Both the position numbers and the translations under genes were made by a program. This document shows, piece after piece, positions 32,292 to 44,200 of a stretch of 64,000 nucleotides of DNA; position 1 is the first letter of the stretch, and each line of letters starts with the position of its first letter. The notes below the pieces were generated by a model. That model did not search any database and had not been told where the DNA came from. It saw nothing but the letters and a program-made list of their open reading frames with translations. The stretch comes from Utricularia gibba (taxonomy: Eukaryota; Streptophyta; Magnoliopsida; Lamiales; Lentibulariaceae), in NCBI GenBank assembly GCA_002189035.1, contig NEEC01000015.1, positions 186,001 through 250,000 on the forward strand, given 5' to 3'.

Positions 32292-34657
32292 GAGTACTCT
32301 AGGGGCTGAAATGAAAAAAAAAAATACATGAAAACGATGTAGGCGAATGTTTGAACATGGGTGGTGTTCTTTTTTCTGGATTTCCCTTTTTACCCCTGTG
32401 TTTTATGTACAAACTCCCACTTTTTCCATTGGCTGCCTGCCAAGTTTTGGTACCCCTTCATGAGATTGTAAAGGGCCTTTTTATCCAATATTATTCCCAC
32501 TTTAAAAATAGCGCGCATCATTCATAATATATTTAAACTCAAAGTCACAAGAGTAAAAATGAATTTCATTTATTATAAACTAATATTTATTTAAAAAATT
32601 AAGTTTGAATTATTCATAATAGGGATTGCATTAAATTAGAACTACGATTCAACTGTTTTGAACCACGAACCACTAAAAAATTGATTTACGGTTTTTTAAA
32701 CCATTTAAAATACTTATTCGCATGGTTGTAGAATACTTACATAATAATAAAAAAAAGGGTCACGATTCCCATGGGGTTGAGTTCAAAATGGTTGGAACAT
32801 ATCTTGAAAATGTGACTCTTGCCCCCAACGTGCCTCTTCACTTTGCGGGAAAACATGATTCCAAAAGTTGCACCCAACTCGCAAGTGGCATCAACCATCT
32901 CAATATTTCAAAATATATTATATGTGTATAAAAAAAGAAAAATGGTCAAATTTGTAAATCAATATGATTCATGAATCATTTAGAAAAGTAACAATTCTAT
33001 TTTTATCTCTCATATACTATGATCAATTTTTTTTATATATGTGATAATCATTTTTTGGACCAAGCATCAGTAGGAATTACGCGTAGAATGGCTTTCCGAT
33101 GAGAAAAAGAAAAGGAGTGGAGGCGAATCCGTAGCCCGTCGCGGTCGCTGTTGCTGTTGGGAGCTTAAGAATGATGGATGTGTGTGGAAGAAGACGGATG
33201 CGTGACGAATCTGTAGACCCAAACCCTAACCCTAACCCTCTCCTCCTCTCCCGTCCCTTCCAATCTACCCCTCAAAGTATAGCTGTGATTTAAATGCTCC
33301 AATTAGTTTTGATATTTGATTGACAAAATGTTTTTTTTCCATTTAAATTATATCAAACCCCAATTTGATCTAACGGAATCCACACCTCAAATACACATGG
33401 AATATATTGTAAACCCGAACTTTGAAATATATGATTATAATCATGTGTAGACTGGAAGCATCATTTGGGCATGAAAAATTAAATATTACATACATCAAAT
33501 ACACATGGGAGTCCAGATTTGGGTGTGGGTTTCTGTTTTGGAGGTTGGTAAATAAAAATAAGTAAATGAGAATATTAATGAATGGTGTGAAGTAGTGGTA
33601 TGGAGGAGGACCCAATCCAATCCAACCCAACCCAAGGTGTAGAGAGGAGAGGAGAGGACAGCACAGCGCAAGTTGGGGAGTGCAGAATATACGGTGGTCC
33701 GGGCGCGGGAAATTAACTACACCCGCGGGGTCCACCTGCCTCCCTTAACGGTCTCCACCTTCTTTCATTACAACGTAAAAATAAAACGTATCTCTCTATT
33801 CAAATATTTTAAGATTTTTCCCTTTTTCTCATAAAATTATTGATTTTCATTTTTCAAATAAATATAAATTAATATACAACTAATGTAGCTTTGTCACGTT
33901 GCAAATACTTCGTATGTGAATAAGATAAAATATATTTGGTTTGCTTATATTTAAAAAAAATTGATGTGCGGTGATTAAACTTTAGATGATAATTAACTTG
34001 TGAGATTAGAATTAGTATTAAGTAAAATAAACAAGGCATGATTTTATACAAGTGTGTGTACATGAGATTAAAAAAACCTACTAATTACAATTCATTTAAT
34101 CAATGAAATAATCATCCTATCATTTTTTAATCATATGCTTAAATCAATTTAGTAATATCAAACAAACACTACATTATGAAATATTTGATAGATAGTTTTA
34201 AATTCAATTAAAAATTTCATTTATATTAAATTCTACGTGTTTATCTTATATATTTAAATTCATTTATTAATTATATTTTGAATTTAAATACATAAATTAA
34301 TTTTAAACAAATTAGGAAACGCACCTTTATATATCCAAAAAGTTAGTTCCAAGGATTTGTTTTCCTGAACCAAACTTATCAAGACTGAGAGAAAGAAGCA
34401 CCATTAACTAGCAATTGAGTGGTGCGAGGGAAGTGATGGTTCCTCCAATTTCCTCTTTCTTACATCTCGCTTCAAGTTTCTGCTGCAGTAGTTCTAAAAA
34501 GTGTCGGGATAGATTCATGTCTGAAGATGTGCGTTGTTTCTATAGTTGATCAAAATCCACACTCCCAAGTTCAACTGAGACAACCCTGCAATCCTCCGTT
34601 GAATCTAATCTATATTTGAAAAGATCAGAGCGGTGAAACAGAGATGGGGCTTACCGC
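32292..34657. other. AT-rich intergenic region
   Basis: About 2.4 kb with many A/T tracts. A short array AAACCCTAACCCTAACCC lies at 33221-33238. A GGAGAGGAGAGGA purine stretch lies near 33644. I see no gene; the open frames at 32722 and 33370 are in low-complexity AT-rich DNA. Confidence 0.5.
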
Positions 34658-36480
34658 TTAGAGACCTTGAATCAGTTCTTTGATGTCATACCCTTGGAGC
34701 TACATGATAACCAAGAAGAAAATGCACAATCTTGTTACGGATTGAAAAGGGGGAAAAAAAAAGCTTGTGTTGGGGAAGCAGTTACCTGGAGAAAAGTGAG
34801 CAGCAAGATGACTCCCGAGTTCCAAAAGGCGTGAATCGTTATCGGAGTCAAAAGATTACGCGTCTGAGCATACGAGAACCCCAGAGCAGTTCCTAATAGT
34901 TATGTGAATTCAGCATACAACAAGTCCCAGGATAAAGAAGAAACCGTGTTTGCTCACAGGTTTGGTTTCTACATCTGTTTCTTTGTTCTAATGTTTTTCT
35001 TTAGAACTGAAAGAAAATATCTTCTAGTAATAAGTAGGGTCGGTAGAAGCATACCGAGGGCGAATAGCTGTGGGAATTCTCCGGGAGTGAGATGAGCACC
35101 AGCAAATACAGCCGCACTGATCAGCACTGAAACAGGGGTTGGTAGCCTGCTCACACGAGTAGAAAGAAGTGAATGAAACCATCTAAAAAGGATACCCTGT
35201 TTCCCGTCTTTTCAAGATAGAATTGATCCTGAAAGGGATGTACCATTTCGTGAGAGACACCAAGAAGAACCCCCGAAAGACAGTTTCCTCAAGAATAGGA
35301 GCAAGTACACCAGTGATTCCAACCAAGCAACCCGTACTATGCATCATTAGCATTGGATGTGAGGGAACTTACAAAATGAGTATCTAAGTTTGAAAAGTAA
35401 GCCATTCATTACCTGATGGTTGAAGCGCCAATCAAGGGAAGCAATTTCACAAGAGCATCCGTCTGTTTAGACGAAAAAACATCGTCCTCAAGCCAGGGAA
35501 GTTTCAGAGCAGAATGGAAATTAATCAGAAAAAATTAGGCTCATTCTGACCTCTCTCTGTGGCGGCTCACCATTGAGAAATGATACTGCTGCTCCTGTCA
35601 AGGCAACAGACGCTATACCCCCCGCAAGGCCGATTGCAGCCCATAACAACCAACCTTGCTTGAGATCAAAGGGCTCCTTCCAATCTGGAGAAACTGAGGA
35701 TAAGTATCTGCCAGCAAAAGCAGTGACACAAACTTGAGCAAGTTACCGTAACGATATATGTCATCTGGAAGAGGAGAGAGCGACTTTGTCAGACTAAGAA
35801 GGACTGCAAGAACCACCGTCGTAGCGATCCTACAAAAAAATGTAAAAGCACAAGGAATTCTGAGTTCAGAGAGAAAGGTACACTCGTAAACTGATAGATG
35901 ACTGAAATAATGAATAATACGCTTGGTCTAGGAACAGAATCTCAGCCTTCTGATCCAAGCTTAACGCTTCAATATTCAACCCCGAATACTCTAATGCTAC
36001 TGCCTCAATTATTCCTGTCAAAGCAAAACTGTCTGGAAGACCAATTAGCCCCTTGTTCATCTTCATATCATTCGCATTAAAAATTAACATTAAAATTCAC
36101 CTCAATCCACATGCTAGTGAGGTCAACGATATAGTTTGCCAGTTCCATGGAACGTCCCACCTTTTCACTATTCGCCAATTTAGCCCGCTATCCTATTAAA
36201 GATCAAACATTGGGTGCGATCGCTGGCTACCGCAAAAAAAAAAAAAAAAAGTATGAAGCAAAGGATTTACTTTCTGGACAGGATCCTCGGAATCACCGTT
36301 CTTGAAACAGCATATGCTCCTCCTGCAACCTCTTTCGACGCTTGTCCGAAGCTTGAGCGAAAACACGCAATCTTTGGGCAACTGAAACTGGGTTTTTAGA
36401 GATGGGAGACGTTTCGCCGCGAGAGAAGCGGAGGAGACGATGGAAGATGACCGACAGAAGGTATACAGAGATAAAGCCAT
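34658..36480 (-). CDS. Plastid CPBP/CAAX (Abi) family intramembrane protease
   Basis: This is a glutamic-type intramembrane protease-like protein, probably in the plastid. There are ten exons, all in phase: 36480-36271, 36192-36101, 36028-35921, 35829-35747, 35693-35551, 35462-35413, 35336-35244, 35146-35055, 34892-34786 and 34699-34658, giving 339 residues. The Ser/Arg-rich N-terminus (MALSLYTFCRSSSIVSSASL) looks like a transit peptide. After it come KRWDVPWNWQTISLTSLACG and several hydrophobic spans. Catalytic motif 1 is EETVFRGFF (EExxxR), motif 2 is FAGAH (FxxxH), and motif 3 is ITIHAFWNS (HxxxN-like). All expected catalytic residues are present. It resembles Arabidopsis At1g14270 by my recollection. 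A TATA box lies only about 36 bases from the ATG. The DMP gene ends 264 bases upstream on the same strand. Confidence 0.93.
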
Positions 36481-36515
36481 CAGTTACTGAATCTCACTGG
36501 AGTCGAATAGATAGC

Positions 36516-36522
36516 ATTTATA
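36516..36522 (-). promoter_or_regulatory. TATA box of the CPBP protease gene
   Basis: TATAAAT on the minus strand, 36 bases upstream of the ATG at 36480. If it is used, the 5' UTR is only about 5-10 bases; a more upstream start is equally possible. Confidence 0.45.
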
Positions 36523-36744
36523 TGGCCGGGGAATCCTGGAAGATAAGGTGAGATGTGATTTTCTATCTTCTTTCTGCTCGCTGCCGGGGTCAATCCGTAA
36601 ATTGAATATTTTTCCAGGGCGAAAGTGAAAATTACACCGGAAAAATTTTCTTTTTCCTTTTAGGCCCACTTAAATAAAAACGTTGCGAAAATGCAACTTG
36701 TTTAGATAGTAGTTTTGAGAATGGAATGGAAGAGGGCCACGCGC

Positions 36745-37407
36745 CTACGCAGCGACGCAGCCTATTCCGTATCTAGTAGTCGGAAAAACAAGAAACAACC
36801 CACTGCAGATAATGCCGACCATCAACGGGAAACTCTGCATCACCTGATCCAACTCCGCCGTGTGCCGGGGGAACACGCAGTCGGTGACACGGTGGTCCGA
36901 CAGCGCGATTGCCTCGAAAACGAGCGCCGACATCACCGCGTGGACGAAATCGCTCAGCCCAACTTTGTACTTGTCTTCTTTGGGAACTTCCACCCCCAGC
37001 CCCGCCTTGAAAACCGCCAGCCCCTTCGGCGTCACGAAGCCGTAGTACACTTTCCCGTCGGCGGCTCGGAAGGAGTCGGTGAAGTGGAAGAAGAAGCAGG
37101 AGAGCGTGCAGAGACCCAGGAGCGCGTAGATCATCTGGGTGGTGACGTGGGTGCAAGCGCCGCCGGAGTAGATCGACGGGAGGACCATTTCGAAGGTGAG
37201 TAGGGTTCCAGTGGGGAGAAAGTTGGCCAGTAATGTCGTTTTGGACAGAGTTTTCTGGACGCCACTCGCCATCGCGCGGCGCGCACGGCGGCCGGAGGTG
37301 GTGGTGGGTTCTGGAGTTACATCGATTTCTGGGTGGAGCGGTGGCGGATCAAGATGCGGGGAGGATGTGTAGACCTTTATTCCGATGGATTCCGCCGATT
37401 TCTCCAT
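36745..37407 (-). CDS. DUF679 membrane protein (DMP)
   Basis: A single-exon 220-residue protein of the plant DMP family, whose members act in membrane remodelling, senescence and, for some, gamete fusion. The N-terminal third is soluble and Pro-rich (SSPHLDPPPLHPEIDVTPEP). Four membrane segments follow: TTLLANFLPTGTLLTFEMVLP, MIYALLGLCTLSCFFFHF, SDFVHAVMSALVFEAIALSD and MVGIICSGLFLVFPTTRYGIG. The family motif around FTDSFRAADGKVYYGFVTPKGLAVF is clear, as is the conserved Asp-Phe-Val-His. The ending TTRYGIGCVAA is typical. The coding sequence is very GC-rich. The 5' end faces the aminoacylase gene, with 308 bases between start codons. Confidence 0.95.
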   Translation of the reverse strand: MEKSAESIGIKVYTSSPHLDPPPLHPEIDVTPEPTTTSGRRARRAMASGVQKTLSKTTLLANFLPTGTLLTFEMVLPSIYSGGACTHVTTQMIYALLGLCTLSCFFFHFTDSFRAADGKVYYGFVTPKGLAVFKAGLGVEVPKEDKYKVGLSDFVHAVMSALVFEAIALSDHRVTDCVFPRHTAELDQVMQSFPLMVGIICSGLFLVFPTTRYGIGCVAA

Positions 37408-37715
37408 CTCGCGTTTTTCCGCAGAAGAAACCTTTGTGAATAAAAATGGGATTTGCGGTTTCTTACGATCGGGATTTTTGAAATTATGAACCTAACCGTT
37501 GGCGGTTCCAGAAAAAGAAATATCACAAAATACCACCGCATTTTCTAACAAATTCTAATTTAGCCCCAAACAAAACAATGTGAGAAATTAGATTTCGCCA
37601 CTACGGACGACGGTGAATGGACTAGGCGACGGTAGTGAAGTTGAATTTGGATTCTGAGACAAATGAATATGTGATCGGAACGTAGGGTTGCAAGAAGTAT
37701 TCCCAGGTCGAGAAA
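37408..37715. promoter_or_regulatory. Divergent promoter between DMP and aminoacylase genes
   Basis: Only 308 bases separate the two start codons, so regulatory elements are likely shared. No clear TATA box is visible for either gene. Confidence 0.5.
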
Positions 37716-39052
37716 ATGGCTGGGTTCCGCCGCCCACATTCGCCATTGATTCCGGCGATTATCCTCGCCCTTGTGTTATTACCATCCATGAAAGCTGAGG
37801 ATCCCGATTCAATTGTAGCTCGATTTCAAGCGTACCTGAGAATCAACACTGCCCATCCCAACCCTGATTACAAGGGGCCGCCGATTTCATCGCCACCCAA
37901 GCCAAATCCCTATCCTTGGATACACAAATCCTTGAATTCGTCGCCGGAAAACCAGTGCTGCTTCTAACCTGGACCGGAACAGACCCCTCCCTGCCGTCGA
38001 TTCTCCTCAATTCGCACACCGACGTCGTCCCCGCCGAGGACCACAAGTGGCACCGCCCTCCATTCGCCGCTGAAATCGATGAATTCTCCGGTCATATCTA
38101 CAGCCGTGGTTCGCAGGACATGAAATGTGTCGGCATTCAGTATCTGGAGGCGATTCGTAAACTTCAGGCTTCTGGGTTTCGTCCCCTGCGCTCCGTGCAT
38201 TTATCCTTCGTCCCCGATGAGGAAATTGGAGGCCATGATGGTGCTGAAAAGTTCGCAGGTTCTGAAATTTTTAAGAATCTGAATGTGGGCATTGTCCTAG
38301 ACGAAGGTTTGGCCTCGCCGACGAACGAATATCGGGTTTTCTACGGCGAAAGGGTTCCTTGGTGGACTGTGATTAAGGCGAAGGGCGCTCCAGGGCATGG
38401 AGCTAAGCTGTATGACAACACGGCTATGGAGAATCTTCTCAAAAGTATTGAAAGCGTAAGGAGATTCAGAAGCTCACAGTTTGATTTGGTCAAGAACGGA
38501 ATCAAAGCTGAAGGGGAAGTTGTTTCTGTGAACATGGTTTTTCTCAAAGCAGGGACGCCATCTCCAACTGGCTTCGTGATGAATTTGCAGCCATCTGAAG
38601 CTGAAGCAGGTTTCGATATCCGGGTTCCACCGACAGCAGATGAAGAATCGCTTGAAAGAAGGATCGCTGAGGAGTGGGCTCCCTCTGTGAGAAACATGAC
38701 CTTTGAATTCAAGCACAGAGCTTTATCCAAAGACAAGAATGGGACGCCATTGATCACAGTTTTAGACACTTCAAATCCTTGGTGGGGATTGCTGCAAGAT
38801 GGGGTGAGAAACGCCGGCGGGAAACTGAGTCAACCGGAGATTTTTACGGCGTCCACCGATGCGCGATACTTCAGGGAACTTGGTTTGCCGGCGATCGGAT
38901 TCTCACCGATGGCGAACACTCCTCTTCTTCTCCATGACCACAACGAGTTCCTGAACAAAGATGAGTACTTGAGGGGAATCTCTGTGTACGAATCCATCAT
39001 CAGAGCTTTCGCATCCTACGCTCAGCAGATCAAACGGGATGATGAACTGTGA
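37716..39052 (+). CDS. ACY1: Aminoacylase-1, M20 metallopeptidase family, apparent one-base frameshift
   Basis: This zinc enzyme hydrolyses N-acyl amino acids to free amino acids. It is a single exon. A signal peptide is visible (LIPAIILALVLLPSMKAE, about residues 10-27), suggesting secretory or ER targeting. Metal ligands and active-site motifs are NSHTDVVPAE (His), RGSQDMKCVGIQY (bridging Asp), PDEEIGGHDGAEKF (Glu pair), LDEG near 38300 and LLLHDHNEFLN (C-terminal His). The dimerisation domain contains KAKGAPGHGAKLYDNTAMENL. Near the start one G is missing from the run at 37874-37877: the upstream frame reads NPDYKGPPISSPP, whereas with a fifth G it reads DYKGAADFIATQAKSLSLDTQI, the expected family sequence. 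The restored protein has about 445 residues. Without restoration, the main frame lacks its signal peptide and starts at an internal Met at 37916. Confidence 0.94.
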
Positions 39053-39970
39053 CATGTGTAACAACAAGCCGGGTTCCTTTTTCGTCCTCGCTCTCTTATT
39101 TAATAAAAATTTAAAAACGCCATTTCCGTATTAGCATATATTAATATTTTATTCGTAGACAAAACTGGTTTTTTTTTTTTTTAAATTAATTCAATTTAAA
39201 ATTTCACTGAAAAGCTGCTGCGTGTCATTAGTTTTCTGTACATCTTTATTTTTTAATTAAGAGAAGCAGCATTCAGTTAAATGGGCCCGGCGTGGGCCTC
39301 CTCCGAGGCCCATCGTATTTTTCAGTTGTCACGTAGCCCAGTCTCCAGCTCAGGGGGAAGGCAAACTGTCGGGTCCCGACTTCTGCGGGCCCATCCCACT
39401 TGTGATTATAATAATCAAAATATTTAAAAAATATTCATCATCATTAATTTTAAAGTATTTTAATGAAATATCGTTATATTAATGATACGCTATTGAATTA
39501 ATTCATTTTTTAGAATAGCTTTGGGGCTGTGTTAGGGTTTGGTGGTTTCGTTGAAATCCCCAAGTCCATTTCAAGACTGGGAGAAAATCTCTCTTTCTTT
39601 GTCAGCATGCGGGTTAACAGCTTGACCGGAAAAGGCGGAAACAGTGGCATGGCCGTGAAGAATCAAAGAGTCCAAGTTGGTGTCTCTGAAGGACGTGCAG
39701 AAGCGAAGCTGCAATGTGTGGTCTGATTTCTGCTTTTATTTTTGAGTACCCATTTCAACAATCCTTCGTCATCAGAAGGTGTTACCGTTGCGATTCTTGG
39801 TGCGAGTAGAGATCGGAATCATGGACAAGAACCAGAATGGTGCGTACAATTCGCATCGGAGTGAGTTATTCACAGAGAAGAGAGAACAGAGATGAGGTCA
39901 CAGAAAAACGGGAAATCAGAAAAATCCACCCCCCCCCCCCCCCCATAGATTGATAGCATAGTTTTTTTAT
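39053..39970. other. Convergent intergenic region with a poly-C tract
   Basis: This holds the 3' flanks of the aminoacylase (+) and MYB (-) genes. A poly-C run of 16 bases lies at 39929-39944, close to the MYB 3' end. The small open frame at 39529 has no domain. Confidence 0.5.
39929..39944. repeat. Poly-C homopolymer, 16 bases
   Basis: An uninterrupted run of 16 C in the 3' flank of the MYB gene. Its length in the assembly may not be exact. Confidence 0.85.
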
Positions 39971-41004
39971 TCATAGAGCACCAACTCCTAGGAAGTCTAT
40001 GAACGGCGGCGGTGACCCCGTTGGCGCCGGAGATTCCACTCCACCGGAGACTTTCTCTGGGGATGGATTGAAGTTAAAATGTAGCAAATATGGAGATGGG
40101 TTGTTGAAAATGTTGATCACTTCAGCGGTACTGCTCTGCCTCCGCCTCGCCCCTGAAACCCACATAATTTACGATTCGGTTTACGTGTATTACGAGATTT
40201 TCTTAAAAAAGTAGAATCTTGAAAGGAGTTCAATACCTGGGAAGACTTCAAGTGACCGCTGAGGCGACCAGAAGCCACCGCCCACGGCGGTGAAGTTGGC
40301 TTGCGGATGTGGCGGTGGAGCAAATTGAAACTCAGAGTGTTGTTGTTCGACTTCCATAGCTTTGTACACAAACTGACTCATCTTCCTCCTCCTACAAGCA
40401 CTTGATTGTTCTCGGTATCTTCTAGCCATTATTACATGCCAATGATTCTTAACAGCATTGTCTGTTCGCCCTGGGAAAAGTCGGGCAATCATCGCCCATT
40501 TGTTTCCGTACAGTCTATGAGCAGTCATTAGCCTCTCTTCTTCTTCATCTGTGAATGCCCTTCTATTTATCCTCGGATCCAGCTGATTGAACCATCTCAA
40601 TCTGCAACTTTTACCTTCAAATTTCCACACATTTTCTCTTTTAAAAAACGCATGAAAAACATACAATAATGAATCTTTTCTGTTGTGGGCTTTGCTCCTT
40701 TAGAGTCACCTGATCTTCCTTGAAGCTTCTCTGCAATGAGGTTCCAGTTTTGAGGTCCATAAACTGCAACAAGCTCCTTCAACTTCGCATCCTCTGCTGG
40801 CCTCCAGTGACCTCTGGTACAAAGCTTTATGTGCTGCTGTTGCACATTTGACCCATCACGCTGATGATCTTCTGGATTTTTCAGGCTTGAGTTGAGATCA
40901 ATGCTCTGCTGGTTTATTGACAAAAAGGTGAAATCTTTGTACACCATAGAAGAAGAATCTGATGATGAGGAGGAAGAATTCCCATTTCTCTGATGAAAGC
41001 TCAT
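39971..41004 (-). CDS. R2R3-MYB transcription factor, MYB105/MYB117 (LOF) type
   Basis: This is a nuclear regulator of the clade that controls organ boundaries and secondary growth (MYB52/54/105/110/117). Exons are 41004-40710, 40614-40237 and 40152-39971; phases close to 284 residues. The two MYB repeats are recognisable from [60 protein letters not shown] and [31 protein letters not shown] follows directly, which is diagnostic for this clade. The N-terminal 65 residues are Ser- and Gln-rich and the C-terminus is Pro-rich, ending [13 protein letters not shown]. The start MSFHQRNG is preferred over an upstream in-frame start, which would add a hydrophobic leader. The 5' UTR is about 300 bases if the TATA box near 41325 is used. 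The SET-domain gene nearby matches the SDG35-MYB117 neighbourhood in Arabidopsis. Confidence 0.94.
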
Positions 41005-41324
41005 GTTCTTTCCAACAACACAAGACAAAGAACAGAATGAGAGTTGTAACAGAAAGCTGATGAACAACTACAACAACAACAAAGACTCCTCCTTTTCCTC
41101 CTGTTCTCCTATTTGTGCTTTGTCCCTGGGGCTAGGCTTTGACTGAGATAAATACTTCCTGACATTACACGCTTTAGAGGTTATTTTAATGTAAAACAGG
41201 ATGTGAAGCGTTAATGATGAGCGAGCGAGCACTGTTTGGGGTATCAAAAAGGGGCCATCCGTGTGTGGTTGATTGAGACAAAGGACACTCAACTTGTGGT
41301 GCTCTTCCTTACACAAGGCATTTA

Positions 41325-41332
41325 TTTTTATA
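41325..41332 (-). promoter_or_regulatory. Possible TATA box of the MYB105/117-type gene
   Basis: TATAAAAA on the minus strand, about 320 bases upstream of the ATG. The spacing requires a fairly long leader. Confidence 0.4.
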
Positions 41333-44200
41333 GCCTGTAGTGTAGTGTAGTAGTCTATGTCTACCAACTATTAACTATTTTGTGTTGGGGCTCTGTCTTA
41401 TTCCACATTTAATAATCCATGTTGCCTGCTTTTCTCAGTCCATTGAAAAAACAAAACAAACTTTAATAGCAATTGTCTGCTTCTAATCATATGATGAACG
41501 TGTCCATGCAAACCACCTTGTGTGTCTGAAAGAAAGCTTACGTTTTTCTGCACTGAATGTATTCTTGTTCTGAAGAAAGTCGACGAATTCAGGGTAATGA
41601 AACGATGAAAACGCAATGAAATACAAATTCAACTTAACTTTGGGGTGCTTTCATGTGATGTTCCTATTTGATGATGACTACACACAATTTGAAATGCTTC
41701 ACAAACTTGTATATTTTAGTGTACATCTTTGGAAGCGGTGAAAGGACTTCAAAATTCACAGCAGCAGCCAGTAGTAAATGTAAATGGTAAATGAAATGGT
41801 CAATTTGTTCAATCGCATCAGTGAAATAATTTCATAGTTTCAGAGTGTCTGCAATCACATGACAGGAATCTGTCTGTCAATGCTGCCTGATTGGGTGTTA
41901 GCTGGTTTTCCTTAGAGTTCCTCCACTAACCAACAAGAGAGTACCCTAAGCAATGACATAGGGGTGATGAGAACCCTCCCTCTCTCTAACTCTCTCTCTC
42001 CTCCCTTCAACCGCTCATGTGAAGAAAAGTAGGACCATTTTCTTTTGAAGATCTACTGGAATTAAAAAGGCAGCTGGTTTCACTAACAGCCACTGGGATC
42101 TTCAAAATCCCAGTGGATGTTTGTGCAGTCACAGCATTCTTTTCACTAAGAGTCTTGTGACTCTGAAGAGATAATCAATCAATTTGATCTGACAAGTAAC
42201 AGACATCACAAATATGTTAGCGTGGATATGCTACAAAGGAAAATGTGTTAGTGTGGAGATACTACAATTGGTGGCAACAGAAATGAAGCTCATTTGGAAG
42301 ACTAATGATCCTGACTCCACCTTGAAAAAAATGATGCTCCAGGTTTCGAGAAAAGCAATGGGGAAAATAAAAAAAGTTAGAGTGGAGAGAAGAGGCTTTT
42401 AATGAAGAAACCAGATGTGACAGTGGCTTAGACCTCCAGATGGGAATTATTGGTTAGTTCCTGCAAGAAATGTAACAGATGCACATCTCATCAGTTGTTG
42501 TGGACATCATGTCAAATATGAGTCATGTCTCATTCATTTTCCCAACTACACTGTTGAAGTTCAATCTTCTGTAACATTATCATCATCATTCATCAAGCCC
42601 CTTTTCTGGATTCAAGTCATGTCTCATCAATGCATTTTTCCATTTTTCTTCAATGACTTGATCTATGATAGTGGGATGTAGCACGCTCTGTGGACGTCTA
42701 ACTATACAGTACTTCATGGAAAAAAAATGAACCTCGTCATTTACTGTAGGATAAAAAATCCTCTTTGGACTCCCCATTTTGTGCAACTAGCTGGCCTACA
42801 AGAGGTAAGAGAAGAATGTAAGATATCAGAAGGTTTAGAAATCAGAATGCAAGCTAAAATTGGTAAAATAAAGGTTGAGTTTAAACAGTTTCCCATGATT
42901 TGGAGGAGATGGTAACAATTCAAGGGGCAGCAGTGAGGATAATAGTCATATGAAATCAAATACCCTGTTTTGCTACATGCAAATTTTGAACAACTGTTAA
43001 GAAATCAATTCTTCTAATGACCCCACTGCCCTTGTCCTCCAGTACCAATCATCAGTGGTTGACGTGAACAGTAGTTAGAACTAAGAGACTGATCCACAGG
43101 AACAGTCAGAATAGGGGTAGGGGCATTGGTGAGAATACACATTTTCAGGACATCAATTCAATTGGAGACAATTCTCTTTTCCCCGTGCATTGCAGAGATG
43201 TTTGTTTGAATTCAAATATTTTTCAAGCTCCGCATTTTAACTTTTTCCTTGTTGATGATTCCCAAGAACAAAATGAAGAGAAATGAATGCTTTGAACAGA
43301 CGAAAACTTACCAAGAGTAAGGTTTGCATCACTGGGGCAGGGCAGATCTGAATCCGGCCAGCCTTTTAAAGGACTAACTGAATTAGTTTCTGTCTTCTTT
43401 GGCAACCGTGGAGGGGTAACTCCATTGACAGCATTCGTACTTTTTCATGCAAACTGCAGCAAAAATAAAAGGCTACAGTTTCTGCCTCAATATCTTCAAT
43501 CTAGCAGACCTTGCCTGCAAGCAAGTATTACTCCCATTTATTGAAATTTGACTGCCCTTTTCACTGTCAAAAAACTGCACAGCTACCCAATGAAAAAGAT
43601 CAGGATCTAACGCCTATACTCAAGTTCGTGCTTTGACAGATGAGACTAATAAAATTCACTTGCTGTACTGAAATCATCTAATGCCTCATTTTCTCCAATG
43701 AAGGTAGACAACGACAAGGATCCCATAAAAACAATACAAAGGCTCTGTGGAGCTATTGGTCGAGCAAGTGGTAGACAAGCACACGGTGTGAACGAGGCCC
43801 ATAGATTCTGCGGTGATATGTCCCACAGTTTCATAAGTAAAATTGAATCTCCTTTTTCGCCTCTCTGTGATGGGTTTTAGCCACTGTTCCACAAACAAGG
43901 ACCTACAAAAAACAATTCAGCAACCCGAAAAGCACAAACAGGATCGCTTTCTAACAGTTGAATCTTTTTCTTCGAAGAATAACACTTCGGACAACGAATT
44001 GCATCGTTATTCATCACTGTAATCCTTTGCCTTGCTCATAAACGCTAATATAATATTTAACCAGGAACACCACATTTTCCAATGTAATCACTTTCCATAC
44101 GAACAAACTCTTGTCGTTCAGATGGATTAGTACAATAACGCTTATGGCAGGTGGCAACTGGTTATCCAAAATCTGGGAGACAAACATAAGACGTTGGTCA
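41333..44200. other. MYB upstream region and unassigned sequence downstream of the RING gene
   Basis: The left part is probable MYB promoter; a CT-rich run lies near 41977-42003. Around 43312-43455 on the minus strand there is an exon-like segment: an AG acceptor after a T-rich tract, a protein-like frame (TPPRLPKKTETNSVSPLKG, then DSDLPCPSDANLTLG) and a perfect GTAAGT donor at 43311. It lacks a closed start. Another minus-strand frame at 43646-43834 (FIGENEALDDFSTASEFY at its end) may be coding. These may be parts of an unrecognised or broken gene; I cannot assemble one. Confidence 0.35.

Noticed and set aside
36715-37203. Plus-strand 162-codon open frame
   Set aside because: Antisense shadow of the GC-rich DMP gene; low-complexity Arg/Glu/His composition.
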